Shown here: positions 52,157-61,494 of the stretch, piece by piece
Layout: the number at the start of each line of letters is the position of its first letter
Position numbering within the stretch: the stretch's first letter is position 1
The notes under the pieces: generated by a model
What the model was told of the DNA's origin: nothing
The model's database searches: none
The model's input: only the letters and a program-made list of their open reading frames with translations
Position numbers and translations under genes: made by a program
Origin: Gemmatimonadaceae bacterium
GTDB taxonomy: Bacteria > Gemmatimonadota > Gemmatimonadetes > Gemmatimonadales > Gemmatimonadaceae
Direction: 5' to 3'
Length of the DNA: 64,000 nucleotides
NCBI GenBank assembly: GCA_036496605.1
Contig: DASXKV010000010.1
Location: forward strand, 21,738 to 85,737

Positions 52157-52561
52157 CTAGCCGACCTTACGTCCAGACTCCTCTGCGCGTGGGTACACTC
52201 GCCTTCGCACGCCCGCGATATCCCTCACAGGGCGCACCTCGATGCAGCCGATCTTCGACCAGGGGAAGGCGGACGCGATCCTCACGGCCTCATCTATGTT
52301 CTCGGCTTCGATGAGGTTGAACCCTCCCAGGACTTCCTTCGCCTCGGCGAACGGCCCGTCGGTGATCGTTAGGCGACCGCCGCGGCTTCGGAGCGACTTG
52401 GCTGTGGATGGAGGCTCCAACTGCTGCGACTCGAGGAGTGGTCCCTCCGCTCGCAGCTCATCGGCGTGCGACAGGCAGTTACGCATCATCGAATCGAACT
52501 CGCCGGCCGGGAGCGAATCGACCATCGAGTCGTCGACATAGATCAAAAGAAGGAACTGCAC
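52157..52561 (-). CDS. YCII-related (DGPF-domain) protein
   Basis: The GTG start has GAGG five bases upstream. The 134-residue protein has the family signature LLIYVDDS, ADELRAEGPLLE, and TDGPFAEAKEVLGGF with LIEAENIDEAVRIA and IEVRPV. YCII-family proteins are often encoded next to ECF sigma factors, but none is seen here. The function of the stand-alone protein is unknown. Confidence 0.88.
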   Translation of the reverse strand: MQFLLLIYVDDSMVDSLPAGEFDSMMRNCLSHADELRAEGPLLESQQLEPPSTAKSLRSRGGRLTITDGPFAEAKEVLGGFNLIEAENIDEAVRIASAFPWSKIGCIEVRPVRDIAGVRRRVYPRAEESGRKVG

Positions 52562-52642
52562 GGCATCCTCGCGTCTTGGGCTTGGGTAGCCTATCTCGCG
52601 AGTAAGCCGAGAGTCAAGCGTTGTCGCGTGAGGCTCCCGTCC

Positions 52643-55216
52643 TCACCGATTCAGCCAGTACGCCATCTTCACGAGGAACGTGTTCGTCGGATGAATCCGG
52701 AACAGATCGCCGTACTCCGTCATCCACGGCCGGTCCGAGTACGTGTTCGTGTCATCCTCGCGGCCGTGCGTCCAGACCAGGTACAGCGTCGACCCTGGCC
52801 GGTACTCCCATCGCAACACCGAGTTGCTGCGGAGTTGAATGGTCCTGAACGCGGTGTCGGTGCCGGCGGGTGGGATGTACGGTTGGAAGCGCGCGTCGTA
52901 CGACGCCGCGCGAGGGGTGGCGCTCGTTTCTCGGACGTTCGTGTAGACGCCCGTCGCGACGAACGGCTGGCCATAGAACTCGAACGTGAGATCCTTCGTC
53001 AACGCATAGTCGACGCGCGTGCTCAGCGACACTTGGTGTTGGTCGAGATGAGCAAACGCATAATGGATGGCGTTCGACGCGTCGCTAAAATTGCCGAACC
53101 ACTGCGTGTTGTCTTTTCCCCAGAAGATGTTCGGACCGACCGTCGCCTGAAGGCGGGTCGAGAAGCGGAGACTGACATACGGGCTGAGGCTCGTTCCCAC
53201 GGTGCGGCCTTCGTCACCGAGGTTCATATTCACCCACATCCCGTACGACAACGGCCGGCGACTGTCGCTGTTGAAGCCGCCCCACGGATAGAACGCCCGT
53301 GATTGACGCAGCAGCGGCCCACCGCGCGTGCAGCGATCGCAAAAACTGGGTGTCAAGTGTGCGAACGTACTCCCCAGGTGTACGTCCCAGTTGTTGTTGA
53401 GGCCCATGTGGCCGTTGAAGTTGAACGCATTCTCGAGCCGGGCGCCCGACGTGTTCCACTGCTCCCAGTGGTTGCCATTGACCTGTGCCCACCGGTAGAT
53501 GCCATGAGCATTCTGGAAACTCAGCGCTGCCCACGTGCTCCAGTCGAGGATGTCCGCACGCCGCAGATAACCGAGGTCGTTCACCTCGAAGCCCGGTGAC
53601 ATCCGGAGCAGGCTCGACTCGAAGCGCGTGACCCCGCCGCCGTACTTGCCGAACTTGATCTGCTCGCTGTGCCCCGAGAGTGACGTGCGGTTCGGATCCT
53701 CGATCGACTTGTCACCCGGCTGCTGGTAGTAGTGCACGGAGGAGCGTTGCGTGCTGTCGATAGCTTCCGCCGACCCCATGACCTGTGAGGCGGCGAACTG
53801 TCCCGCGAGCTCGTATTCCTTGTTGTGGAAACGATTGCGGAAGGTTGCGCCTCCGGTGTACGCGCTGCGGTGCATGAACGGCGTCGACCACTGATCGAGC
53901 GCGCGGTTGACCGCCGTTCCAATGACACTCACGCCGGCCTCGCCGCCACGCAGATCCTGCTGCGCGCGCACGACCGCGTAGTTCGTTCCAGGCTCGACGG
54001 TCTCATTGTCCAGTCCTTCGACGTGTTCCGTTGCCGCGTCGAGAACGCCAAACGAGAGACCATTTGCGGTGCGTCCCGTGAGCTTCGTCGCCGCGGCGAT
54101 TGGCGTCGCCGTCGGCGTGCTCGCGTCGCCGTAGAGGCCGGTCAACGTCGGCGCGCGACCGATGCGTCGCGAGTAGAACAGACCTTCGTTCGTGCTGCAG
54201 TCGACGACGATGTAGCAGTTGAGCTGGAACTGATACAGACCTGTGCCCTCGACGAAGAAGGGTCGCTTCTCGGCGTAGAACGTCTCGAATGCCGAGAGGT
54301 TCAACACAGCGGGATCCGCTTCCACCTGGCCGAAATCGGGGTTGACCGTCGCGTCGAGCGTGACGTTCGGGGTGATACCGAATTTGAGATCGCCGCCGGC
54401 CGAGAGATCCTGGCCGCGGCCGAACTTGGCGTTAGGCAGAGTCCGCTCGACGTTCTTCGTGACGACGTACGGCGTCAGCTCGAGCCGCTGCGCCGTCGTG
54501 ATGCCCGTGATACCGTCGAGCCGTCCGAGCTGCGACGCGAGGCCTGTTTTCTCGGGGGAATAAAGCGGCCACGAATCGCGCTCGGCGCGTCGCTCGAGAT
54601 CACGCCACACACCAAAGCCGAACGTGTGATGTTGCAGGTGCGCGTAGCGGAGCTGCGAGAGCGGAATGCGGAACTCGGCGGTCCAACCTAACGAGTCGAC
54701 GGCCGTCGCGACGTCCCAGATACCATTCCAGGAGTCATCTTCCTGGTTGTCGTTGCTGACCGCGTAGTCGCGCTTCACGCCGTCGGGGTTGACCGCGAAC
54801 TCGTAGCCCGACCGTTTATCGCCATACGAGTCGACAATGATCTTGATCTGGTCCGACGGTCCGCGAACGTCGCGCCGCGAGAGCGCGTGCATGATGCTGT
54901 CAGGGTGCGGATCGTACATGCGCACGAAGACGTACAGATTGTGTTCGTCGTAGGCGACCTGGAACTCCGTTTTGAACGATGGGTCCACATCGACGTGCGG
55001 TGCGAATTGTCGGAACGTCGAGATCCTGGCCGCGCCTTGCCACGCTTCGTCGTCGTTATGCCCATCGAGAACGGGTGCGCGCCGCGTCCGCACCGCGATC
55101 GCCGTTATGGCGGCGGTGTGCGGGTCCGGCGCCGAGGCGAGCACGGCTGATGATGTCGCATGCTGCGGCGGCATTGCCAGCAACAGCGCGTTTATCGCGA
55201 GGTTCGGGAGGAGCAT
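52643..55216 (-). CDS. DUF5916 outer-membrane protein with CBM9-like domain
   Basis: The ATG at 55216 gives a signal peptide region. The 857-residue protein begins with a CBM9-like domain (APVLDGHNDDEAWQGAARI, about residues 45-190, with YVFVRMYDPHPDSI) and continues with a long DUF5916 region of beta-strand-rich sequence typical of outer-membrane barrels (DATVNPDFGQVEADPAV, YAEKRPFFVEGTGLYQF). It ends in W-L-N-R. It may bind carbohydrates at the surface. No sugar-utilisation genes are adjacent. Confidence 0.88.
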   Translation of the reverse strand: MLLPNLAINALLLAMPPQHATSSAVLASAPDPHTAAITAIAVRTRRAPVLDGHNDDEAWQGAARISTFRQFAPHVDVDPSFKTEFQVAYDEHNLYVFVRMYDPHPDSIMHALSRRDVRGPSDQIKIIVDSYGDKRSGYEFAVNPDGVKRDYAVSNDNQEDDSWNGIWDVATAVDSLGWTAEFRIPLSQLRYAHLQHHTFGFGVWRDLERRAERDSWPLYSPEKTGLASQLGRLDGITGITTAQRLELTPYVVTKNVERTLPNAKFGRGQDLSAGGDLKFGITPNVTLDATVNPDFGQVEADPAVLNLSAFETFYAEKRPFFVEGTGLYQFQLNCYIVVDCSTNEGLFYSRRIGRAPTLTGLYGDASTPTATPIAAATKLTGRTANGLSFGVLDAATEHVEGLDNETVEPGTNYAVVRAQQDLRGGEAGVSVIGTAVNRALDQWSTPFMHRSAYTGGATFRNRFHNKEYELAGQFAASQVMGSAEAIDSTQRSSVHYYQQPGDKSIEDPNRTSLSGHSEQIKFGKYGGGVTRFESSLLRMSPGFEVNDLGYLRRADILDWSTWAALSFQNAHGIYRWAQVNGNHWEQWNTSGARLENAFNFNGHMGLNNNWDVHLGSTFAHLTPSFCDRCTRGGPLLRQSRAFYPWGGFNSDSRRPLSYGMWVNMNLGDEGRTVGTSLSPYVSLRFSTRLQATVGPNIFWGKDNTQWFGNFSDASNAIHYAFAHLDQHQVSLSTRVDYALTKDLTFEFYGQPFVATGVYTNVRETSATPRAASYDARFQPYIPPAGTDTAFRTIQLRSNSVLRWEYRPGSTLYLVWTHGREDDTNTYSDRPWMTEYGDLFRIHPTNTFLVKMAYWLNR

Positions 55217-55338
55217 CGGGTCCACTTGACGTGATGACCCGAGTTGGACAGTGATCAAGCGTGGAGGGTTGGGACCGTGGATGCTCCTTCTCAAGTGGAG
55301 CTATCAACGGTCTGAGTGGTCGAAAGACCGCGGCGGCG

Positions 55339-56049
55339 TCAACCCATCATTCGAGCGAGAAAAAGGCCGCGTCCATCCACCCCGTGAGGATCGTGGGTCG
55401 CCAACAGGCCCGCCTGTTGAAAGGAGTCTAAGATTTCCTCGGTGGTGAAGAGCCCCAGCTCGTGCATTTCCGTCACATGCTCGATCCCGCTCGCGCGGCC
55501 GATGAGATACTCGAAACGAATACGCGAGAGGCGGCCGTCGACCTCCGTATGCGCCATGCGCGCGACGCGGACGTCGTTCGATTCGGCGGTGTTGATGCTC
55601 ACGCGGCCGTGCTGCATCACTCCCGGCGCGAACCAGGGCTCGACGAGCACGATGCCGCCCGGCGCCAGATGCGCACGGAACCGCTCGAGCGCACGGCGTA
55701 CGTTGTCGAGCGTGCGCACATATCCGATCGAGCTGAACAAACACTGAACGACATCGTAGCGCGTGGGCACGGCGAAAGATGTCATATCCCCCTCGTACAC
55801 ATGTCCGCGCGGCAGCTTGGCGCGCGCGATCCGCACGAATGCAGGGTCCAGATCGAGCCCGTCGACCTCGAAACCATGCCGCTCGCTCAGAATGCGAGCA
55901 TGCTCTGCGGTTCCGCACGCGACGTCGAGCACCGTGCGTGCGCCGGGATGCTCACGCCGAATCAGCGCGGCCAGCGCCACGCACTCGGCGTCATAGTTCT
56001 TGAATGTCGAGTAGATGAGATCGTACAGCTCGGCCGATTCGGAGAACAT
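55339..56049 (-). CDS. SAM-dependent methyltransferase (class I)
   Basis: The 236-residue protein has the Rossmann SAM motif VLDVACGTAEHARIL, a D-G-L-D-L-D-P acidic strand and G-G-I-V-L-V-E-P-W-F motif. The YDLIYSTFKNYDAE start is typical of small-molecule or lipid-type methyltransferases. The substrate is unknown. It follows PdeM on the same strand with a five-base gap, so it may be in the Lhr-PdeM operon. Confidence 0.88.
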   Translation of the reverse strand: MFSESAELYDLIYSTFKNYDAECVALAALIRREHPGARTVLDVACGTAEHARILSERHGFEVDGLDLDPAFVRIARAKLPRGHVYEGDMTSFAVPTRYDVVQCLFSSIGYVRTLDNVRRALERFRAHLAPGGIVLVEPWFAPGVMQHGRVSINTAESNDVRVARMAHTEVDGRLSRIRFEYLIGRASGIEHVTEMHELGLFTTEEILDSFQQAGLLATHDPHGVDGRGLFLARMMG

Positions 56050-56054
56050 CGTCG

Positions 56055-56720
56055 TTACTCGACTTTCTCGACGCTCACTTCCACCACCGATTCATCCGCG
56101 ACGGCGAAGACGCGGTCGTCTTCTGCAGGCTCGATGATGCCCAAACCTGTGAAATCCCCGAAGGCAGGCAACACGATGCCCGCCGCCGTTACCCAGAAGC
56201 AGGGAAGGCGCAGGTGTTGACGGCCCGGTCCGCTCAGCCGCACAGCAGGATGCACATGGCCGGCAATGACGTAGCGTGCCTCCATCGCGGTCGGGTGATG
56301 CACAAAGGCGAATGGCCCTTCGCGAAGCGGCGCGTCCACGCACCGGATGCCTAACGACTGAGGCGGGTCGCCCGCTGATCGGTCGTGGTTGCCGCGCACG
56401 AGCACGACATCGAGTGACCGGTGTGACGTCCGCCACTCGCCGACGACGCGGAGCGTCTCTGCTGCGCGTCCTTCGCGCGCGTGGAGGAGGTCGCCAAGGA
56501 AGATGAGCCGCTTCGCGCCGGTGCATTCGAGCGAGCCATCGAGGCGTGCGAGCGTCGCGGACGTCGTACCGCGCGGGACGAAAATCCCGCTGGCACGAAA
56601 GGTCGCCGCCTTCCCGACGTGGGCGTCGGCGACGAACAGCGTCGCCGCGGCGGGCCAATACAGTGATCGGTCGGGCATCAACAGCACGTCTTCGCCAGCG
56701 AGCGTAATCGTTATGCTCAT
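56055..56720 (-). CDS. pdeM: Ligase-associated DNA damage response endonuclease PdeM
   Basis: The 221-residue calcineurin-like phosphoesterase has V-A-D-A-H-V-G-K, F-L-G-D-L-L-H, V-R-G-N-H-D-R and A-G-H-V-H-P, the metal-binding blocks of the family. In the ligase-associated DNA damage response cluster, PdeM is encoded with an Lhr helicase, a LigB-type ligase and an exonuclease. Here only the helicase is adjacent, with an ATGA overlap at 56717-56720. It probably acts in DNA end processing. Confidence 0.9.
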   Translation of the reverse strand: MSITITLAGEDVLLMPDRSLYWPAAATLFVADAHVGKAATFRASGIFVPRGTTSATLARLDGSLECTGAKRLIFLGDLLHAREGRAAETLRVVGEWRTSHRSLDVVLVRGNHDRSAGDPPQSLGIRCVDAPLREGPFAFVHHPTAMEARYVIAGHVHPAVRLSGPGRQHLRLPCFWVTAAGIVLPAFGDFTGLGIIEPAEDDRVFAVADESVVEVSVEKVE

Positions 56721-59149
56721 CCAGCCGCCTTCTCCAGCGCGACCTGCATGCGCTTGATGCGGTCGGCCAACGTCTCCGACGACACGCGCTCGCGCGTGCG
56801 ATCGACGAGCAGCGGAAAGCCGAGTGGCGTCACGCGCTTGGGCGTCGCGATCACGACGTCGGCGCGCGACAAGCGCTCGAGCGTACGGCCGAGGCGCGAG
56901 GACTCGAGCTGGCGCTCGAGCACCTCACGGTGAGCCTGTGAAAGCAGAAGGTTGCCGGGGTCATAACGTTGAAACACGTCGAAGAAAAGGCTCGATGAGG
57001 CCTGCAACTGACGCGCGGTCTTGCCGGCGCGCGGCAGTCCAGGGAAGACGAGTCCCGCGACACGCGCAATCTCGCGGAACTGGCGCCGCGCCATCTCGGT
57101 CGCGTTGAGAGACGCCGGCACGTCCTCGAGCAGCGACTCGGGCGTGAGCAGGTTGCCCGCGAGCGCTGCCTCGAGCGGCGGCGCATCGACGGAGAGCAGC
57201 TCGAAGCCATAGTCGTTCGCGGACATCGTAAAGGTAATCGGCGCGAGACGCGCCAGCCGAAGGGCCATGAGCGCCGCGAGACCCTCGTGTACCAGCCTTC
57301 CCTCGAACGGATACCAGAATAAATGGTGGCCTTCGCGCGTCTTGACGTGTTCTATCAATAACTCGTTAGGCTTCGGGATGCGGGACCACCGCTTCTGCAC
57401 CTCGAACAGCGGGCGGAGCGCGGTCATCTCCGGACCGCGTAACTCGTCGCGCGATGCCTCGCCGAAGCGCTCCCGCAGCATCGCCGCGAGCGAATCCGAC
57501 ATCGGCAAACGGCTCCCCTGCCAACGCGGGATTGCGCCTTTGACGCTTGGTGCGCGACGAACCCACGCCTTCATGTCGCGTACGCGCACGAACTCGAGCG
57601 GAGTTCCCGCAAAGACAAATCTGTCTCCCGGTCTGAGCCGCGCGATAAACGATTCCTCGACCGAGCCCAGTGACGCGCCACGGAGATACTGCACGTTGAT
57701 GTGTCCGTCGGCAACGATGGTGCCGATCGACTGACGATGACGGCGCGCGAGAAAGCTGCTCTCGACCAGCCAGCGGCCGTCGCGCACGGCGACGCGCGCA
57801 TACTCCGGATACGCGTGCAGCGCATCTCCACCGCTCGAGACGAAATCGAGCACCCAGCGCCACTCGTCGTCCTCGAGCGCGGCGTACGCGTGCGTGCCCT
57901 TCACTTCGGCTTTCAGCTCGTCCGGAACGAAGCCGCCGCCTAACGCGACGGTCACGACGTGCTGCGCCAGCACGTCGAGGGGCCGCGCGACGGGAAGCCG
58001 CGCCTCGATCGCACCGGCGGCAATTCCGTCGCGCGCAGCGGCGACCTCGACCAGCTCGAGCGCGTTCGTCGGCACGCAGGTAACGCGGCTCGTCGCCCCC
58101 GGCCGATGTCCGCTGCGACCCGCGCGCTGCAACAGCCGCGCAATCCCCTTGGGACTCCCGATCTGCAACACGCGATCGACGGGCGAAAAGTCCACGCCGA
58201 GGTCGAGGCTCGATGTCGCGACGACGCAGCGCAGCCGTCCAGTGCGCAGCCCCTCTTCGACCCACTCCCGTCGCTTGCGATCGAGTGAGCCGTGATGGAG
58301 CGCGATCGTGCCCGCCCAGTCAGGCCGCGCGGCGAGGATCGCCTGGTACCAGATCTCCGTCTGCGAACGCGTATTCGTGAAAACGATCGCACTCGTACCC
58401 TCCTCGATCGCCTCGACGACCTGCGGCAGCATTTGTGTGCCGAGGTGGCCTGCCCAGGGAAATCGATCGACGCGCGGGGGAATCAGTGCGTCGACGACGA
58501 TCTCCTTGGGCTCGACGCCGCGAATGATGCGTCCCACGTTAGGTGGTTGGACGCCTAACAATGCACGAAGCGCGACGTCGAGGTTACCGATCGTCGCCGA
58601 GAGCCCCCACGTGCGCGCGCTCGGGCGCAGCGCACGCAACCGTGCAAGGGCGAGCTCTACCTGCACGCCGCGCTTGGTGCCCATCAATTCATGCCATTCG
58701 TCGACGACGATGAGTCGCAGCTCGGCGAAAATCTCAGCGACGTCGTCTCGTGTGAGAAAAAGCGTCAGGCTCTCGGGTGTTGTAACGAGGGCTTCGGGGA
58801 GCTTGCGTTGCTGGCGCGCGCGCTGGGCGGGGGACGTGTCACCGGTGCGCGTTTCGACTCGCCACGGAATGCCTAACGCCTCGAGTGGCTCGCGGAGCGA
58901 CTGGGCGGTGTCGGCGGCGAGAGCGCGGAGGGGCGTAATCCATACGACGCGGAGGGCGTGGCGGGCGGACCGCAGAGGGGAAAGCTCCTCGAGCAGAGGG
59001 CCCATCCACGCAGCGAGTGTCTTCCCGGTGCCAGTCGCAGCGTGCACGAGTCCACTCTCGCCCGCGAGATAGGCGTCCCAAACCTCGCGCTGGAATTGGA
59101 AAGGCGTCCAACCACGCGCAGCGAACCATGCGTCGACGTTCTTTGTCAC
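56717..59149 (-). CDS. Ligase-associated DEXH-box helicase (Lhr family)
   Basis: The GTG at 59149 gives 810 residues. N-terminal helicase motifs are visible: A-T-G-T-G-K-T near residue 40, D-E-W-H-E (motif II) and W-G-L-S-A-T-I (motif III). The C-terminal helicase motif L-L-Q-R-A-G-R-S-G-H-R-P-G is typical of Lhr. The C-terminal winged-helix and beta-barrel region follows. It unwinds or anneals nucleic acid and is paired with PdeM by overlap. The 5' end adjoins a short intergenic repeat word (59149-59172). Confidence 0.93.
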   Translation of the reverse strand: MTKNVDAWFAARGWTPFQFQREVWDAYLAGESGLVHAATGTGKTLAAWMGPLLEELSPLRSARHALRVVWITPLRALAADTAQSLREPLEALGIPWRVETRTGDTSPAQRARQQRKLPEALVTTPESLTLFLTRDDVAEIFAELRLIVVDEWHELMGTKRGVQVELALARLRALRPSARTWGLSATIGNLDVALRALLGVQPPNVGRIIRGVEPKEIVVDALIPPRVDRFPWAGHLGTQMLPQVVEAIEEGTSAIVFTNTRSQTEIWYQAILAARPDWAGTIALHHGSLDRKRREWVEEGLRTGRLRCVVATSSLDLGVDFSPVDRVLQIGSPKGIARLLQRAGRSGHRPGATSRVTCVPTNALELVEVAAARDGIAAGAIEARLPVARPLDVLAQHVVTVALGGGFVPDELKAEVKGTHAYAALEDDEWRWVLDFVSSGGDALHAYPEYARVAVRDGRWLVESSFLARRHRQSIGTIVADGHINVQYLRGASLGSVEESFIARLRPGDRFVFAGTPLEFVRVRDMKAWVRRAPSVKGAIPRWQGSRLPMSDSLAAMLRERFGEASRDELRGPEMTALRPLFEVQKRWSRIPKPNELLIEHVKTREGHHLFWYPFEGRLVHEGLAALMALRLARLAPITFTMSANDYGFELLSVDAPPLEAALAGNLLTPESLLEDVPASLNATEMARRQFREIARVAGLVFPGLPRAGKTARQLQASSSLFFDVFQRYDPGNLLLSQAHREVLERQLESSRLGRTLERLSRADVVIATPKRVTPLGFPLLVDRTRERVSSETLADRIKRMQVALEKAAG

Positions 59150-59173
59150 CCTCTCGCTTCGCTCAGGATGGCC

Positions 59174-59593
59174 TCACGGACCTGATAAGCCGATCGGCAC
59201 TCCCCCGGGCGCGCGCACGACGGCGATCGTTACACCCTCCATCACGCGCGTCGGCGGCATGATCTCCTGCGCTCCCTCGCTCAGCGCCTTCTCGAACGCC
59301 GCCTGTGCGTCTTCGACGTGCACGACCGGCATGCTTCCCGGCGTCTCCGATGCGTGCGTCTGACGAATGCCGCCGCCGCCTTTGTCAGAGTATGCGAAAA
59401 GGTGATAGTCGCCGTTAGGCGACGCCGCGCTGGGCCGGAACGCCCAGCCGAAGACGGCGGCGCACCAGGCCTTCGTCGCGAGGGGATCGTCGCTCGCGAG
59501 CTCCGTGTGCGTGATCCAGCCGTAGAGTCCCTTCGTCGGCACGTGCGCCGGCGATTCTGTCGCTGCTGTTTTGGTCGTGCGCTTTCTGGGCAT
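59174..59593 (-). CDS. VOC-family protein with basic N-terminus
   Basis: The ATG at 59593 begins MPRKRTTKTAATESP, then a VOC module with HTELASDDPLATKAWCAAVFGW and the later strands G-I-R-Q-T and V-A-V-V-R-A-P. The 139-residue length fits half-size VOC proteins that dimerise. The function is unknown. It is convergent-divergent with neighbours: the Lhr gene lies 24 bases downstream. Confidence 0.83.
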   Translation of the reverse strand: MPRKRTTKTAATESPAHVPTKGLYGWITHTELASDDPLATKAWCAAVFGWAFRPSAASPNGDYHLFAYSDKGGGGIRQTHASETPGSMPVVHVEDAQAAFEKALSEGAQEIMPPTRVMEGVTIAVVRAPGGVPIGLSGP

Positions 59594-59725
59594 CCTTGAT
59601 CGTGGCGACACGCCGTTGCGTCCGTCAAGCACCCGCAGCCGTCGCCGCGGCTGCCTCCAAGGTCGCATGGGGTCCGCCGCTCTTGACGACGACCTTTGCG
59701 AGTGGGACCTCAGTGGGACGGAGCA

Positions 59726-60490
59726 ATGTGTCGTTTATCCAGAACCATCGCGATGATTGCGACTAGCTTCACGGCTTTGCTGACGGTGAGCGCGACGCTG
59801 AGCGCGCAGTCCGACAGCACGAAGCATTGGCGCTTTGGCGTGACGCCGTACCTGTGGCTGGCCGGGCTCGGCGGCAAAGTGGGTATCGGCCCCGTCGCGT
59901 CGAACGTCGACCTCGGCCCTGGTGACGTTTTAAATATGCTCAAGTTCGGCATCATGGGCACCGCCGAGGCGCGCAGGGGACGATGGGTGATCTCGGCGGA
60001 CGGCATCTACGTCAACCTTGGGCAGGGGCAGGTGTTCGCCTTCCGTGGCGACACGGGAAGCCTCGAGCTGAACCAGCACGAGACCATCATTCAGCCTGTC
60101 GGCGGTTACACGATTGGCGACGGCGTGTGGGCGGTCGATTTCCTCGGCGGATTCCGCTATTGGAATCTCGGCGCGACGCTCAATGTCGATACCTCGAAGC
60201 GACCATCGAACGAGCATTCGGGTGGTCGCTCGTGGGCCGACGCGACGGCTGGGTTCCGTTTTCGCTGGGTGCCGTTGCCTCAGATTCGCTTCGTTGCCGC
60301 GGCCGACGGCGGCGGCGGTGGCGCAAAGGACACATGGCAGGCGTACAGCTCCCTCGGCGTCGATCCGTGGAAGCACTGGACGCTCGGGCTTGCCTATCGA
60401 TGGCTGTCCGTGGATTACGACCGCAGCAATTTCCTGTACGACACGGAGATGAAAGGCTTCATTCTCGGCGCGACGTACCGGTGGCAATAA
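59726..60490 (+). CDS. Hypothetical outer-membrane beta-barrel protein
   Basis: GGAG about six bases upstream supports the ATG at 59726 (254 residues). A signal peptide ends near TLSAQ. The mature protein alternates short beta-strands and turns (FGVTPYLWLAGLGGKVGIG, YTIGDGVWAVDFLGGFRYWNLGA, HWTLGLAYRWLSVDYDRSNF) and ends GATYRWQ. It resembles the small outer-membrane proteins of unknown function (YfaZ/DUF-type). A long palindrome follows the stop. Confidence 0.75.
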   Translation: MCRLSRTIAMIATSFTALLTVSATLSAQSDSTKHWRFGVTPYLWLAGLGGKVGIGPVASNVDLGPGDVLNMLKFGIMGTAEARRGRWVISADGIYVNLGQGQVFAFRGDTGSLELNQHETIIQPVGGYTIGDGVWAVDFLGGFRYWNLGATLNVDTSKRPSNEHSGGRSWADATAGFRFRWVPLPQIRFVAAADGGGGGAKDTWQAYSSLGVDPWKHWTLGLAYRWLSVDYDRSNFLYDTEMKGFILGATYRWQ

Positions 60491-60495
60491 TGGGA

Positions 60496-60668
60496 TCTTC
60501 GCGGAATTTCGAGAAAGCGCGCGAGCTTGAGGTTCGAGAGGTGAGTGGTGAGATCCCGCCTACTCCGTGAGATGCGTGAGTGCGACTTCGAAAAGGTGGG
60601 ATCTCATTACTCACCTCTCGTGTCTGGAGCTCGGCCTCGACGCGACTCGTCCCAAAATTCCGCGAAGA
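60496..60668. repeat. Long imperfect palindrome, possible MITE-like element
   Basis: Arms 60496-60557 and 60598-60668 pair along their length; TCTTCGCGGAATTT, GAGAGGTGAGT and GAGATCCC in the left arm are mirrored in the right. The centre is about 40 bases. The gap 60669-60873 beyond it has no gene and one octamer copy (60683-60690). It differs in sequence from the 3598 and 49756 elements. Confidence 0.6.
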
Positions 60669-60873
60669 ACCACAAGTGAGTTGCCTAACGCCTCTGCACG
60701 ACCTCGACAACAGCCACGGTCCCCGGCTTCAACTAGATCGTGAGCTCGAGGTGCTTTCCATTCTCGTCGAGCGCCGCGAGAACGAAATCGTGAGACAGCC
60801 GAGCTTGACGTGTGCCCCGATCCGCCAAGATTAATCTCTCCGCAGCGAATCATGAACTACTTCGGAGAACCAC

Positions 60874-61185
60874 ATGTACGTCATTCGAGAGGTCATGTAC
60901 TGCAAGCCGGGCAAAGTGCGCGCAATGACCGAGAAGTTCGTCGCGATGTCGAAGCTGAGTGAAAAGGTCGGCATGCCGAGGATGAAGATCATGACCGACT
61001 TCTGCGCCGAGCAGTACTGGACGGTCGTTGCCGAGATGGAGGTGGCAGACCTCGGCGAGTTCGAGAAGATGATGGCGAATCCGCAGGGCTCGAAAGACGA
61101 CCAGAAAAAGTTCGAGGAGGTCATGAAGGGCTATCATGATCTCATCGACCACGGAAAGCGCGAGATCTATAAGATCGCAGGCTGA
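60874..61185 (+). CDS. Small dimeric alpha-beta-barrel-like protein
   Basis: GGAGA eight bases upstream supports the ATG. The 103-residue protein has the ferredoxin-like pattern of NIPSNAP/antibiotic-biosynthesis-monooxygenase proteins (MYVIREVMYCKPGKVRAMTEKFV, YWTVVAEMEVADLGEFEKMM). It may be a stress-response or small-molecule monooxygenase; no family is certain. It stands alone, convergent with a DUF2164 gene. Confidence 0.75.
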   Translation: MYVIREVMYCKPGKVRAMTEKFVAMSKLSEKVGMPRMKIMTDFCAEQYWTVVAEMEVADLGEFEKMMANPQGSKDDQKKFEEVMKGYHDLIDHGKREIYKIAG

Positions 61186-61209
61186 ACGGTTAGGTCTCTG
61201 TGACGAGGC

Positions 61210-61494
61210 TCATTTGCGAGACTTGCCCGGTTTCCAGTAACCGAACTCCGGGACGAAGCAGGCGCCGTCGAGATCGGCGACACGATCGCGAAGGTAGGTC
61301 TGGGCGTCGGTAATTGCCGCGTTGTAGATCGACGGTCCGATCTCCTCCATCACGAAATCGAGCAAGAGCTTCGCTTGCAGCTCACCGAGATCTTCATCGC
61401 GCTGTTCGGTGAAGTAGCGGCGAATCGAGCCGACCAACTTGTCGACGGTCTCCTCGGGAAGCTCGACGAGCATGCCAGGACGGCTGGGTGTCAT
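61210..61494 (-). CDS. DUF2164 family protein
   Basis: The 94-residue protein has the DUF2164 pattern: LPEETVDKLVGSIRRYFTEQRDEDLGELQAKLLLDF, then Y-N-A-A-I-T-D-A-Q-T-Y-L-R-D-R-V-A-D-L-D-G-A-C and the end F-G-Y-W-K-P-G. The ATG overlaps the S41 peptidase stop as ATGA. Function unknown. Confidence 0.85.
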   Translation of the reverse strand: MTPSRPGMLVELPEETVDKLVGSIRRYFTEQRDEDLGELQAKLLLDFVMEEIGPSIYNAAITDAQTYLRDRVADLDGACFVPEFGYWKPGKSRK

